Below are positions 51,961 to 63,215 of a stretch of 64,000 nt of DNA, piece after piece (position 1 is the first letter of the stretch; each line of letters opens with the position of its first letter). Both the position numbers and the translations under genes were made by a program. Source of the DNA: Trachythela sp. YZ-2020 (taxonomy: Eukaryota > Cnidaria > Anthozoa > Malacalcyonacea > Clavulariidae); contig JADLSH010000369.1 of the NCBI GenBank assembly GCA_016169945.1, positions 558,001 through 622,000 on the forward strand, given 5' to 3'. Below the pieces are notes generated by a model. It was not told the origin of the DNA. It saw only the letters and a list, made by a program, of their open reading frames with translations, and did no database searches.

Positions 51961-52880
51961 ACACTTACCTCAAAGGTTTTCGCAGATATCGCAAGTCCTC
52001 ATATAATATGAATGCCACGCTTGCTTTTTTATAGATTTTTTAAAATATTAATATGTATTTTTCAAGTGTTTCTGCGTGCAATGCAAATTACACGACCAAG
52101 AATTTTGACAAACACGATGGAAAAATAGCGCGATTCCATTGGTCGAGAAATTCACGTGACAGCTGTCCAACCTTTACCAAACACGTGTTAATCAAAGTTG
52201 GTAACAAAATGTGCATCAAACCATCAAAGAATAATTTAAGCACACTTTCAAACTCTTTTCGTGGCATCCGAAAAGATCCTGTTAATAGTATATTGTGAAG
52301 AATGCAAGGATAAGTACAAGATTAAAAAACTGATATGAAAACTCCTGAAGAGCAATGATATATTTGACAATAGTTTTATTTATGATAATTATGTACTTTC
52401 GAGCTACCCGACATACTGTTCATTGATGAAGTAAGTGTTCGCACTTTTTCCATGTAGGCGAATTGTAACCAAACGAGCTTGAATTTGACATCGAGTCATT
52501 GACATACTTTGTAAAACGCAAAATTTTCCGTTGGAGTCACTTTTCGCTTAACCATTTCGAAAATTCTGGCTTCAACTCCCACTCAGAGCGATAGTACTGT
52601 CAGATTCAGTCATTGTTGTAACAAATGCTTTTAACATAAAGAATGCGATCACTGAATATGAACATGTCAAAAAAACTGAATAAAGTGAATATACAAATTT
52701 CCCGCCAAGGCGATATACGTGACCATAATTAACTGAAATTGGGGATTTCAGGCTAGACATCCGGGGGTAACTTTAAATACGACATATCACTGAAATGACA
52801 GCAAACTAAAGCAAACTAGATTTTACCAAAAAATTACTAAATTTCTCTATTTTTGAGAAATTTTACCAAAAAATGTACCA
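51961..52880. other. Right interior of the large hAT-type element
   Basis: No recognised gene. Open frames at 51819-52034 and 52053-52298 lack known motifs. Confidence 0.35.
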
Positions 52881-53159
52881 AAATTTTATTTTACCAAAAC
52901 TTTGTCAAAAATTACCAAATTTTACCAAAAGTAAATTAATTTACCAAATCTGGTCACACTGGTTTGACGACCCACTCGACTCGCAAATATCGAATATTTT
53001 TCCTTGAATGCATCCATGCTATTTCAATAGCTATTGATCTACCTATGTGAGCAGTATTTTGTAAGGTAAACGTTATTTTGATCTTTTATGTAGGCTGTAC
53101 CTCGTCATATTGTATTAATCCGATGCCATTTCTGTCAACAATCTTTGAAGTTGAACACC

Positions 53160-53500
53160 CCAGGGTGCATTCGGTGTAGTCTAATCGGAAGATCTTCGGC
53201 GTAGAGTTACAGTAAGCCTTGGCGTACTGGCGCACAATCATCTTTCCTGGCGTAGTGGCGGCGTACGCTGTTTTTAACTTGGCGGCGCATAAATACCAAT
53301 AAAATAATAAATATGTCAAACGATTCAAACGGCGTAACACGGTAAGAGGTTTACGGCCCAAAATAATGTCACTAAACGGCGAATGACTTTAAACTTCTCA
53401 AAAATGGGCCTAAAACGTGTGGAATTTTTGCAGAACTGACTCATATTTGGCGTATCTTCGGCGTATCTTCGTCGTAGCATTTACACCGAATGCACCCTGG
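53160..53500. mobile_element. hAT-type MITE CCAGGGTGCATTCGGTGTA
   Basis: CCAGGGTGCATTCGGTGTA is inverted as TACACCGAATGCACCCTGG, with TGAACACC duplicated exactly (53152-53159 and 53501-53508). The inner copy of the duplication (complement of 46845-46865) has the same site without the MITE. The interior repeats GGCGTA words. Confidence 0.92.
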
Positions 53501-53586
53501 TGAACACCTCGAATTTCCACAATTGACGCAGTGATTGCTCGTATTTTTCTGAAGAAGTGATGATGATGATGATAACTTTATTTAAC

Positions 53587-53630
53587 CACGCTAACATTGT
53601 CAGCTAAAGCTGGTTTCCACAATGGGCGTG
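53587..53630 (-). other. LINE 3'-terminal stem-loop
   Basis: On the minus strand CACGC pairs with GCGTG, and CATTGT with ACAATG, around GGAAACCAGCTTTAGCTG. The changed stem bases remain complementary relative to the other copies. Confidence 0.8.
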
Positions 53631-53735
53631 TAAAATATTAACAAATAGTTACAAGTAAATAAAAAATAAAAAAATATCATGCAGTTACAAATATACAAAT
53701 ATTAAGTATCTATTTACATTAAGAATCATGTGATT

Positions 53736-54863
53736 TTATAAGTTAAGAGTAGCGATTTTTCTTTTAAAACTTGAGATTGATTTAATTTCTCTTATATTTT
53801 CTGGTAGGGAGTTCCATATGGAAGCTCCATCGTACATGAAACTTTTCTTCATGTTGTTCGTATTTGGCTTTGGCAAGCGTATTGAACTTGAGCTGTCACG
53901 AAGACTGTGATCTAATATTTCCGTTTTGAAAGTAAATAATTCTCTTAGCGAGTTTGGCCCCATGTTATTGAGCGTTTTAAACATTATTTTTGCCTTGGCT
54001 TTCACTCTTTGTTCTTTGAGTGGTTCCCATCCTAATATATTCAGTACAGTTTGTTGACCTACCTCATTTGGCACATGTGCTATAATACGAGCAGCTCTGT
54101 TGTGAAGTTTTTGCAGACGTGTTGATTGAGTTTCACCAAATACATTCCAAACTTCACAACAGTAGCTGAAATAGGGTTGAATTATAGCATTGTACACAGA
54201 AATGAGTGTTTTTTTATCAACATACTCTTTAATGCGTTTGAGAGCATAAATGCCAGATGAAATCTTTTTACAAATAGTGTCTGTATTACTTTTCCAACAC
54301 AGATTTTCATCAAGAGTCACACCTAGCGTTTTGCATTGAAAAACTTGCTTTATTGGTTTGTTTTGAATATGAATTCTAAGCTGTTGAGCAGAAGCTTTTT
54401 TTAGCATTGGTTTAGTACCAATAATTTGATATTCAGTTTTCGCTACGTTCAAGCTCAGCTTGTTTGCCATGAGCCATTTCCGAAGGTTTTCTAAATCCAA
54501 ATTTACTGCATCTTCAATATCACTTAAACACCCACCAGCTGCTGTGATATTTGTGTCATCAGCAAACAGCCGGGGTTTTGTTTTATTCAGGCATGCAGGT
54601 AAATCATTAATATACAGTAAAAAGAACAGTGGTCCTAATATAGACCCTTGGGGCACACCACATTTTACACCATTTTCACTTGAAATAGAGCCATTGACTT
54701 CACATCTTTGGGTACGGTCAGTTAAATAAGATTTAAGCAGTAGAAATGCATTTCCTGTGATTCCAACTTGCATTAGTTTTTGCAATAAGATTTCATGGTT
54801 AACAGTATCAAAGGCTTTTTTTAAGTCTATAAATACAACCAAATTGAACAATTTCCTGTCCAT
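53736..54863 (-). pseudogene. LINE reverse transcriptase, palm to C-terminus (open frame of 375 codons)
   Basis: The frame opens at the start of the palm: FIDLKKAFDTVNHE (about 11-24), CGVPQGSILGPLFFL (about 68-82), FADDTNIT (about 100-107), then ANKLSLNVAKTEY, LGVTLDENLCW, LQKLHNRAARIIA (about 250) and the end block SIWNSLPENIRE. It has no internal stop, so it is relatively young. It lacks endonuclease and fingers through 5' truncation and is not a functional gene. Confidence 0.9.
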
Positions 54864-54997
54864 GTTTATGTACCAATCATGGATTTTACTGTTTAAAATA
54901 TTATAAGTGCTGAGTTTTAGGGGCTGTTTACATGAGCCCGGTTTAACCGTTCTTGGTTACAATATCAGTTTTTATTAAAATTCAAATTAAATTATTA

Positions 54998-55600
54998 CCT
55001 TCGCTACCCTCGCAACCTTCGCTACCTTCGCTACGTTCACTACGTTTGCTACCCTCGCTACCTTCGCTACTCTCGCTACCTTCACCACCTTCGGTACCCT
55101 CGCTACCCTTGCTACGTTAACTACGTTTGATACCCTCGCTACCATCGCTACGTTCGCTACCTTCGCCACCTTCGCTACCTTCGCTACCCTCGCTACCATC
55201 GCTACCTTCGCCACCTTCGCTACCTTCGCTACCCTCGCTACTCTCGCTACCCTCGCTACCTTCGCCACCTTCGCTACCCTCGCTACTCTCGCTACCCTCG
55301 CTACCTTCGCTACCCTCGCTACCTTCGCTACTCTCGCTACCCTCGCTACCTTCGCTACCGTCGCTACCTTCGCTACCCTCGCTACCGTCGCTACCCTCGC
55401 TACCTTCACCACTTTCGGCACCCTTGCTACGTTCGCTACCTTCGCCACTCTCGCTACCTTCGCCACCCTCGCTACCTTCGCTACCCTCACTACTCTCGCT
55501 ACCTTCGCTACCTTCGCTACCCTCGCTACCCTCACTACTCTCGCTATCCTTGCAACCTTCGCTACCCTCGCTACCTTCACTCCTTTCATTACCCTAACTC
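54998..55600. repeat. 9-bp minisatellite (CGCTACCTT)n
   Basis: About 65 units of CGCTACCTT / CGCTACCCT over 600 bp. Because the unit is a multiple of three, several frames stay open on both strands (Val-Ala-Lys/Arg and Leu-Pro-Ser repeats). Degenerate TACCCTCACTCC units trail to about 55670. Confidence 0.95.
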
Positions 55601-55889
55601 TCCACTACCCACAAGCCCTTCATTACCCTCACTCCTCCACTACCCTCAGTCCCTTCTCTACACTCGCTCACTTGGCAATGGCTCCCTCGCTCCCTTGGCA
55701 ACCTTCGTCGCTAGATTTTTGATTAAGTAGTCTATTAATAATTAACTTGCCCATTGACCAATCACAGCAGACCTTATTGCAGAGGCATCACTCTCTCCTC
55801 TGCAGAGGCGTTTTTTGGTAGAGGACCACCAATATTTAAGATTTTAACTCAATTCGCGGACTTAATACCCTGAGAATGTGAGTAGTAGT
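55601..55889. other. Non-coding stretch between minisatellite and LINE tail
   Basis: No gene. The stretch near 55775-55815 (GCAGAGGCATCACTCTCTCC) resembles the complement of 61115-61140. Confidence 0.45.
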
Positions 55890-55927
55890 AGTACAAAAAA
55901 GTAGTAGTAAAACTTTATTTAAAAGTC

Positions 55928-55975
55928 ACACGCTAGCCTCGTCAACTTTAAAGCTGGTTTCCACGAGGGGCGTGT
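55928..55975 (-). other. LINE 3'-terminal stem-loop
   Basis: On the minus strand ACACGC pairs with GCGTGT, and CCTCGT with ACGAGG, around GGAAACCAGCTTTAAAGTTG. TTTAAATAAAG follows. Confidence 0.8.
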
Positions 55976-56172
55976 GAATAACATATTTAAGAACATAATA
56001 TTATACAATTATATACATTACATACATATTATATAGTACAATAATAATAATATATAAAGATTTATACAGCGCTTAAATTATATAAAATATTCCAAAGCGC
56101 TTTACAACAATGAAGTTCTACTATATACAAGCAGCTAAAATATTAAGAATTAAGGTATAAGTGTCTATAAAT

Positions 56173-59076
56173 CTAAAAGTTAGAATCGAAAGCTTTCTTA
56201 AAAAGGAAAGTCTTTAATTGAGATTTAAAACAGTCAATTGTTTTACTATTTCTAATACCATAAGGTAGCATGTTCCAAATTGACGGAGCTGCATGCACAA
56301 ATGCTCGATCACCAAGAGTCTTGGCTCTAGTTTTTGGGATAAAAAGTAGTCCCTGATCATCAGATCTCAGTTGGTAACAGCAGTTCGGTTTTTCTAACAA
56401 CAGTTCCATAATGTAGCCTGGCGCCATCCCATGGAGAGCTTTATATACCAGGAGTGCAATTTTAAAATCAACACGAAACTTAACAGGCAGCCAGTGAAGG
56501 TGCATCAGGACAGGGGTAATATGAGCGCATCTTGGTATAAGACACGTCACTCTAGCAGCGGCATTGAGAACTCGTTGAAGACGCTGAAGTTGGTATTGGG
56601 GAATGCCGACCAGAGAGAATTGCAGTAGTCCAAGTGTGACGTCACAAAGGCATGTACGAGCGTTTTAGTTGATTCGATGGAGAGGAACTTCCTTATTTGT
56701 CGAATGTTGTACAAGCCCCTAAATGCTTTGCTGCAAACCTTGCCCACATGGACATTCATAGACATATGTTCGTCAAACCACGAACCTAAATTTCGGACTT
56801 CTTGTACAGGTTTTATATCAGCATCACCAACTTCAATCGAGTCGATTGTAACCTTAGACAGCTGCTGGCGAGTTCCAATTATCAAGAATTCCGTTTTAGT
56901 GTCGTTAAACATTAATTTATGTGAAACTAACCAAGCACGAACTTCGACGATGCAATTATTAATAGTTTGAATAGCTTGATCTTGGACAACGGGTGACTCA
57001 GGACGGAAAGATAAATAAAGTTGAGTGTCATCTGCATACCCATGGGAAGAAGGTAGATGCCTGTTAATAATCTGGAACAGTTGAGACACGTATAATAGGA
57101 AAAGGACCGGTCCAAGACAGCTTCCTTGTGGAACTCCACAGTTCAGCGGAAAATTGGCGGAAAACTTTTGCTTAATATTAATACGCTGCTTTCTACAGGA
57201 GAGAAACGACTTAATCCACTTTAAGGCATTTCCGATCACACCAAATTCTAACTTCAATATATCCGTCAGAATTTCATGATCAATGGTGTCAAAGGCGGCA
57301 CTCAAATCCAAGAGCACTAAAGAGTTACTTTCTGTTGGTCCATGTTCATAAGGATATCATTGTGGACTCTTAGGAGAGCCGTTTCGGTAGAGTGGAATTG
57401 ACGATATGACGATTGGTTGTTAGGAAGAGGAGCATTATCAGCACAATGCTCAAATAACTGGCTAACAACTGCTTTCCGTAGCTTTAGAAACGAATGACAG
57501 GTTACTGACGGGCCTGAAGTTCTCAAAGACTAGATCAAGACCGTATTTTTAGAATTGGAATAAGAATGGCAACTTTCCATGCTTCTGGGACGTGACCTTC
57601 ACTTAACGACAAGTTGATCATTTTCATAATGACAGGTGTTAACTCACTGGCACATAATTTCAGCAACCATGTTGGAATAGGATCAAGGTTACATGTTGCA
57701 TTCGACGACTTCATGATTATGTTATGGACTTCTTCTTCTGACAGGAGCTTAAATGAATCTAATTTGATATCAGGTAAACGATAATCTACTAATGGTGGGT
57801 CTACTACAACGTTTTCAATGTCATTTCTAATTAGCTCAATCTTTTGACAGAAATATTTTCCGAACTCATCAGCCAGTTTACGTGAATCATCATGTGGAGG
57901 CAAGGAGTTTTCTTGAGGTGTGTTGCAAAGTGAAGACACAACCTTAAAAAGTTTTCTTGAGTCTCCCGAACATTGATCGATAAGATCAGAATAGTATTTG
58001 TGTCTAGCATTTTTCAAACTGGCAGCATACTTGTTACGCGCTTGGCGATAAGCGTCTTTATCATTTTGGCAATTTGATCGTAGCATTACTTTCTCCAGTT
58101 TTCTGCGTTTGGCCTTAATACGTTTAAGTTCTTCACTGAACCATGGCACTCTTGGTCTGACAACCACTACCTTTCTTTGTAAAGGGGCATGTTTCTCCAA
58201 AATATGTGATAGCGTATTATCATAATGTTTCACCAGGTCATCTAGATTGGAGCATGGGTCATTACACAGTTTGGAATCAGTGATGTCAGCTTTGAAGGCC
58301 TGAAGATTCAAATGATTTGTCTTACGAAACTGAATTTCCTTTGTCACAAAATTCGGGCGAGGAAAAGAGAGGTTGCATTCAACAAAACAATGATCTGACA
58401 AAAAGAAAGTAGTCTTGACTAGGTGGATATTAATGTCATTAGACGATCTCGAAATTAGAAGATCCAGGGTATGCCCAGACGAGTGAGTTGGTACAGTAAC
58501 ATGTTGTAATAAGCCAAAAGTTTCCAATAAATCAGTAAATGTTTTCGCGTCAGTATCAGACGGATCATCGAGATGAAAATTAAAGTCACCGGAGATTACT
58601 AATACTTCTGTACACATAACAATGCTCTCAAGTAAGTTGGAGAATTCTTCGAAGAAAACGCCTGAAGAAACAGGGTGAGTTTGTGAATAAGGTGGACGAT
58701 AGACTGCTAATGTTTTAATCGTACGGTTGAGTAAAGTCAAGTTCCATTCAGAGTATTCAAAAGATCGTTTTTCACCTCCGTCAATTAAAGTAACTTTAAA
58801 ATTGGTATTAAACATAATACCAGTGCCTCCACCCATTCTGTTAGATTGTCTAGGAAGGTTTTTAAAAGAGTAACCAGGGGGAGAAAGCGCGGCTATGCTA
58901 ACAGTGTCAACGTCTTTTAACCAGGTCTCTGTCACAATACACACATCAATATTGTTACTCAAAACATGATCAACGATTTCGGCTGTTTTGTTTTTAAGAG
59001 ATCTCGCATTTACATTGGCGAAACGTAGGAATTTTGTATGAGAATCTGAATTTAAGTTAGTTCTATGTACAGACAC
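56173..59076 (-). pseudogene. L2 ORF2: endonuclease + reverse transcriptase, three frameshifts
   Basis: The 59076-57535 frame (513 codons) is the endonuclease plus linker: RFANVNARSLKNKTAEI (near 18-34), VTETWLKD, GGGTGIMFNT, YRPPYS, SGDFNFHLDD (near 162), HTLDLLIS and LSDHCFVE (near 230). Coding shifts at about 57530, 57317 and 56550 into frames with QSSYRQFHSTETALL, LDLSAAFDTIDHEI, CGVPQGSCLGPVLF, YADDTQLYL, SHLDYCNSLW and finally the HLHWLPVKFRVDFKIALLVY domain typical of the L2 clade. All catalytic motifs are recognisable. Confidence 0.9.
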
Positions 59077-59299
59077 GCAGACACAGTTTGAAGGGTTATG
59101 AGTACGAGCACGGCGACAACGACCATTACGCGGATGTCTATCAGTACTCAGTATCCTGTTGTTTGTACTGACATCAATGGAGGGGGGTATGGAAAAGGTT
59201 GGGATGTGGGATGGTATATTGGGGACCGAAATGGAGGAAATAATAGGGATTCACAGGAAAAGGAGTAATGAAAACTGGGTGAAGAGATAGCTTTGTCCA

Positions 59300-60430
59300 T
59301 TATCTTATAGGAGGGTCGTTGGATGTTATTATAAAATTGAGGTTTCTGATGTAGGAAGTCACAATTATTGCCTTTTTTACAGAATTTTCTTTTCCTCAGG
59401 AATGGACACGGGGTTAAATGTTTTGGGCGTTTAGGTGTCGCTCGATTAAAACGTCCAGTACCTAATCGAGATGTGCTGGTATTAAATTCACCCGTTGTTG
59501 ACTTAGTTTTACTGGCTTTATTTAGATTAGTAGCTTCAGTTAGTGTGCAGCTTTTACGAGATCGGTATTCGAGACGCTAGGTTGATCCTTAACAATAAGA
59601 ACTGACTCATTATGTATATCAGTTTCATTATGGAATATATTTATAATGTCTTCAGTTGACTGATTTAAGTCGGAGTTTAGAACGCTAGGCCGGTCACTTG
59701 CTATATTCCTAAACTCGTCGTAGATATTAAATTCATTGAATGAAGTTGGTCCAATGGTATGGGAGGTGTATATGTTAGGGTCAATTAGCGGATCCTTATC
59801 AGTAGTTGTAGGGTCATTAAAGGTGGTAATTTTCATACTATTAGTAGGACTGTTGGTCATAGGATTGATATTCATTACTTTGAATGTTGAATTCCCAAGG
59901 GACAGCAAGCTTGACGCAAGGAGCAAATTTGCTTCGCTAAGTCTACATATCTCGCTGTCTTGCTTGCGAATAACAGACTCAAAGTCTTTTTGTTTAGATC
60001 GCATAGAGTTAATTTCAGTTATTAGATCACTTGTAATGTCCACTAGGGTAGCAATATCTGCTTTCAAGCCATCAAACTGCGATACAGATGGTTCAGTCAG
60101 CTCATTAACACTACTACAAACCTCTTTCGTTGATGCTTCGCATGAGGAATTTACATCTTTCGGGTCCTGATTTATCAAGCTTTCGAACTTCAACTTTAGA
60201 TTCTCTTCAGCATCATCACTCTGTATAACCAGCTTTTTCGAACGAGGACCGCGCCATTTAATCATGTATTCCCCTTCTCCTTCGCTTTTGAAAACTTTAA
60301 CGTCGCCTCCAGGGGATTTCCACTTGCCTTTCAAGTTTAATGCTTCTAGAACAAACCTTTCTAATTCCTCAAAGGTTTTAAGCCATAAATATGTTCCACT
60401 GTCGTAAGATAGACCGTTAAGATAATTCAT
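59300..60430 (-). pseudogene. L2 ORF1 with coiled coil and CCCH zinc finger
   Basis: ATG 60430 opens 296 codons. The N-terminal ~75 residues (LWLKTFEELERFV, KGKWKSPGGDVKVF, YMIKWRGPRSKKLVI) form a compact domain. About 115-170 is likely coiled coil (SDLITEINSMRSKQKDFESV). A Ser/Asn/Asp-rich region follows, with a stop at 59540. In the next frame coding continues with ATPKRPKHLTPCPFLRKRK and then KGNNCDFLH near 59378-59440, a CCCH finger with spacing C-x8-C-x5-C-x3-H. ORF1 proteins bind the element RNA; a CCCH finger is a plausible RNA-binding module. A single frameshift near 59555 separates the two parts. Confidence 0.7.
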
Positions 60431-60602
60431 AGTTGGTTAAAAACGAAGATTTTATTAAAAATATAAAAATATAGCGGAGCGAGAAACACACGTCCACAGG
60501 TCACGCTAACGTACAACCACATCTACGATACGCTATACTGAACACAAGTATGACAAATAAGGCATGCATAAATTTAAGAATTGAATTACAGAAGAATAGA
60601 AT

Positions 60603-60984
60603 TTAATTTAATTTTAATTTACGCACATCTGCAGGTAGAGAATTCCAAACTCTAGCTCCATCGTATGAGAAACTTTTCTTTAACTTTTCAGTTTTTGGTT
60701 GAGGCAACTGCAGCGAGGTAGAAGAGCCCCCTGAGGTCGTATTGAGTAATATTTCTCTTTTGTTCAAACAGTTCCGCAAGCGAGCTCGGAGCCAGGTTAT
60801 TTAAAACCTTGTACATTGTTTTTGCTTTGGACTTGGCTCGTCGAGTCTCAAGAGTTTCCCATCCTAACGCTTTTATTGCTTCTGGTCCAGAAATATCATT
60901 TCCAAAGTTCATTATGACTCTAGCAGATCTATTTTGGAGTTTTTGAAGCCTGTTTGAAAGTCCGACACCCAAGGTATCAGGCAT
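60603..60984 (-). pseudogene. LINE C-terminal fragment
   Basis: Reading from 60984: DTLGVGLSNRLQKLQNRSAR, LGWETLETRRAKSKAKTMYK, LAPSSLAELFEQ, then, after a slip near 60715, the KKSFSYDGARVWNSLPADV block ending near 60603. It is truncated at its 5' side. Confidence 0.8.
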
Positions 60985-61252
60985 TCAGGTTTAACAGTGA
61001 ACGCGCGTGGGTGATCAAGGGAAGAGTGGGCCCCATGGAAACTTCATGTAAGCGTGCCTTCCTCTCCCAATCTTTCGATATCTCGCTTTGCTACATCGTG
61101 GCGCTCGCTAAAAAGCCTCTGCGGAAGAGAGAGGAGGCATCAGACTAATTTAACCTACAAGATTAGAAAAATGAATGATATAACTACAGTAGTATTTTAA
61201 AGAGTATATAAAATAATTGTAATCACAGTTAATTTAAATATTACAATATATG
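60985..61252. other. Non-coding stretch
   Basis: No gene. A CCTCTGCGGAAGAGAGAGG segment near 61118 is related to 55780-55815. Confidence 0.4.
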
Positions 61253-61738
61253 CAGTGGTGTAACTTAACTTTTTTGACCACTTGCGATCAGGGCAAGTTG
61301 GACATGAAAAATGGTTGCCCTGAATAGAATTCACTTGCCATTAGATCTAGCTTTGGTTCACATAATAACTCAATTTGAAGCAAATGATTGCAGTAAGCAT
61401 GATATGTTGATGGATAACTACAATTTGCATTATATAACACAAATCTACACCATTCTTCTATTTTCCGAACTGAAGTGGAATTTAAGTCAAGGCACAATGT
61501 CCGTCGAGGCGTGTTCATGTATTTACATTTTTCAAATTATCTAGCAGAATGAAAAGTTAACTGGTCTAAGTTTTCCTCATTTAATACTATATTTGAGGAT
61601 AATAACTTAGAGATGGCCAGCTTTTTCTGGCAAAGCTGAAGCAGAAAGCAACTTGCCCGATCGGGCAACCAAGAAGAAAGTTCTACTTGCCCGCAATGAT
61701 TTTCACTTGCCCCGGGCAAGCGTTAAGTTACACCACTG
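61253..61738. mobile_element. hAT-like MITE CAGTGGTGTAACTTAAC
   Basis: CAGTGGTGTAACTTAAC is inverted as GTTAAGTTACACCACTG. Subterminal GGGCAAGT / ACTTGCCC words are frequent. ATATG occurs on both sides, but no full 8-bp duplication could be confirmed. Confidence 0.8.
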
Positions 61739-61786
61739 ATATGACAATATATTTGCATGACTGACCCATCACTTCGACTATAATTA

Positions 61787-62077
61787 AAACCAGACACAGT
61801 ACTAAAATGCGGTGCCCTGCAAAATAAAACTTCTGGCGTTTCCGCCTACAAGTAAACTCAGTAAAATAGTACTCTACATTCCTCATGCCTTATTACGAAA
61901 ATCACTAAACTGTCAACATCCCCGCTAAGAATTTCAAACGGGGAAAGACGTTTGATAATTCCAAATTCAAACTTAAATTATGACTTGGCTTAAGGTTGGG
62001 ATCAGTATATTTTTAGAACGTGACTTTAAGTCTTCGACCTCTGGTCTTCGACCGCATTTTAGTACTGTGTCTGGTTT
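61787..62077. mobile_element. MITE AAACCAGACACAGTACTAAA
   Basis: The first 27 bp (AAACCAGACACAGTAC, TAAAATGCGGT) are inverted at 62051-62077. A GTGCCCTG word follows both the left TIR inside and the right TIR outside. No TSD found. Confidence 0.75.
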
Positions 62078-62420
62078 GTAGTGCCCTGTAAAGGTTCCTT
62101 TGCCTCCCTAATTTTCGCTTCCCGTAAAAAAACCGCGTGCCACCATAGATATAGGAGACCTAGATTGCTGACTCGGCTCAACTAGACGTGTCAAATTTTT
62201 AAAATCCAAGATGGCGGCTCAACCGGTCAAAAATCATAGAGCGGTATAGGGAAAAACCATGTTTTTTGCATTTTGCGTCGTCCTACAGCTTCCGATCCCG
62301 TTCTATCACATTATTTTGGAAAGAACTAACTGGTGTGAAGGTTTTGGATGAATATTTGTATAATTAGTACAATTTACATATTACAATTCAACCGGGCAAG
62401 AATGGACAAAGACGAAAAGC
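62078..62420. other. Non-coding stretch with a dispersed-repeat relative
   Basis: 62260-62360 is a diverged relative of 36372-36470 (TTGCATTTTGCGTCGTCC, then AAGGTTTTGGATG). Confidence 0.5.
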
Positions 62421-63215
62421 CAGTGGCGTGCTGGCTTGTGTTCGCCAGGGGAGGCCAGGGGGGTTTGGCGCCCCCTCTAGGGGGGTCAGGGGGTATGCCC
62501 CCCCCGGAAATTTTTTGAAATTTAGAGCCTGTGAAATGCCATTTCTTGCGTTTTGGGAGGCGATTTGACGGAATTCTGAGAATTATAAAACATCGTATAA
62601 AATAAAAATGCGCAAGAACAACACATTCAGCAGTTTGAATAAATATATAATTCATAGAAGGACTTAGTTTTTTTCTTAAACAAAGAAAAGTAGACGGCGA
62701 ACATTCATGAAGAAGACGGCAAACTTACCAGTGATCGTAAGCCAAATCACTTCACCTTTCACAATTAACATCCTTTGAGATATTATAGACTGGACAGTAA
62801 TGCTTGTAGTTGTAGGTAGGCTGGTGAATTTTTAATCCTGGTATAAGTCGTATTCCGAATAACAGAACTCAAATTAAGCGGTACGTACTAGCACTTTGAA
62901 CAGTGCTTGCGGCAGTGCGGTAGTAAGTAATGCGATATTGCGATAGCCAACATTGCCAAGAAAACCTGACATATCGGAAATCACTAATATTTATCGGATA
63001 AAGTTTTATCAGATAAACAACACTGTATCAATCATTAACAATCCCAAACTCTTTTTCTCTCGTTGGCTCATCGGATCTGACAAAATTCCAATTTGGACTA
63101 GCGCTTTTGTGTGGTTTTGTGCAATTTCGGCGCCCCATTTATGTTTTGGCGCCCCTTAAAAAATCTTCGCTGGGGGGGCCATGGCCCCCCGGCCCCCCCT
63201 GCCAGCACGCCACTG
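62421..63215. mobile_element. hAT non-autonomous element CAGTGGCGTGCTGGC
   Basis: CAGTGGCGTGCTGGC is inverted as GCCAGCACGCCACTG, and CGAAAAGC is duplicated exactly (62413-62420 and 63216-63223). Subterminal blocks GGCGCCCC, TATGCCCCCCCCGG and AAATTTTTTGAAATTTAGAG are shared with 46955-51389. No transposase. Confidence 0.92.

Larger units (their letters stand above)
45990..52961. mobile_element. Large hAT-type element, CA GTGTGACCAGAT ends, 8-bp duplication
   Basis: The ends CAGTGTGACCAGATT and AATCTGGTCACACTG are inverted. The flanks GTCTGACG (45982-45989) and GTTTGACG (52962-52969) differ by one base. An intact empty site (GTCTGACGG, complemented) exists at about 51503-51512. Right-end TTTTACCAAAA words match the subterminal repeats of 16377-17096. 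The 6.97-kb length is mostly later insertions: the 46955-51389 hAT and its contents. No transposase of its own was recognised. Confidence 0.75.
53560..54898 (-). mobile_element. CR1/L2-like LINE, 5'-truncated, ATC-tailed
   Basis: The minus-strand copy ends with a 3' hairpin (53587-53630), AATAAAGTT and an (ATC)5 tail at 53563-53577. It interrupts the outer copy of the inverted duplication between AACAGTAAA and CACTTCTTCAG; the inner copy (46793-46807) lacks it. Confidence 0.9.
56040..60545 (-). mobile_element. Nearly full-length L2-clade LINE
   Basis: The minus-strand copy has a 5' UTR (60431-60545), ORF1 (60430 to about 59300), ORF2 (59076-56173) and a 3' end with the L2 signature: AAAGCGCTTTGGAATATT, then AAGCGCTGTATAAAT, then ATTATTATTATT repeats (56042-56122). 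Only a few frameshifts interrupt it. Confidence 0.88.
55890..60984 (-). mobile_element. LINE copy split by an L2 insertion
   Basis: The RT C-terminal coding at 60603-60984 and a 3' end with hairpin at 55890-55995 appear to be the two halves of one minus-strand LINE. The L2 element (about 56040-60545) is inserted in its 3' UTR. The 3' tail is TACTACTACT at 55886-55900. Confidence 0.6.

Noticed and set aside
54987..55597. Long open frames on both strands (Val-Ala-Lys and Leu-Pro-Ser repeats)
   Set aside because: They are translations of the 9-bp minisatellite; no non-repeat sequence or start context supports a gene.
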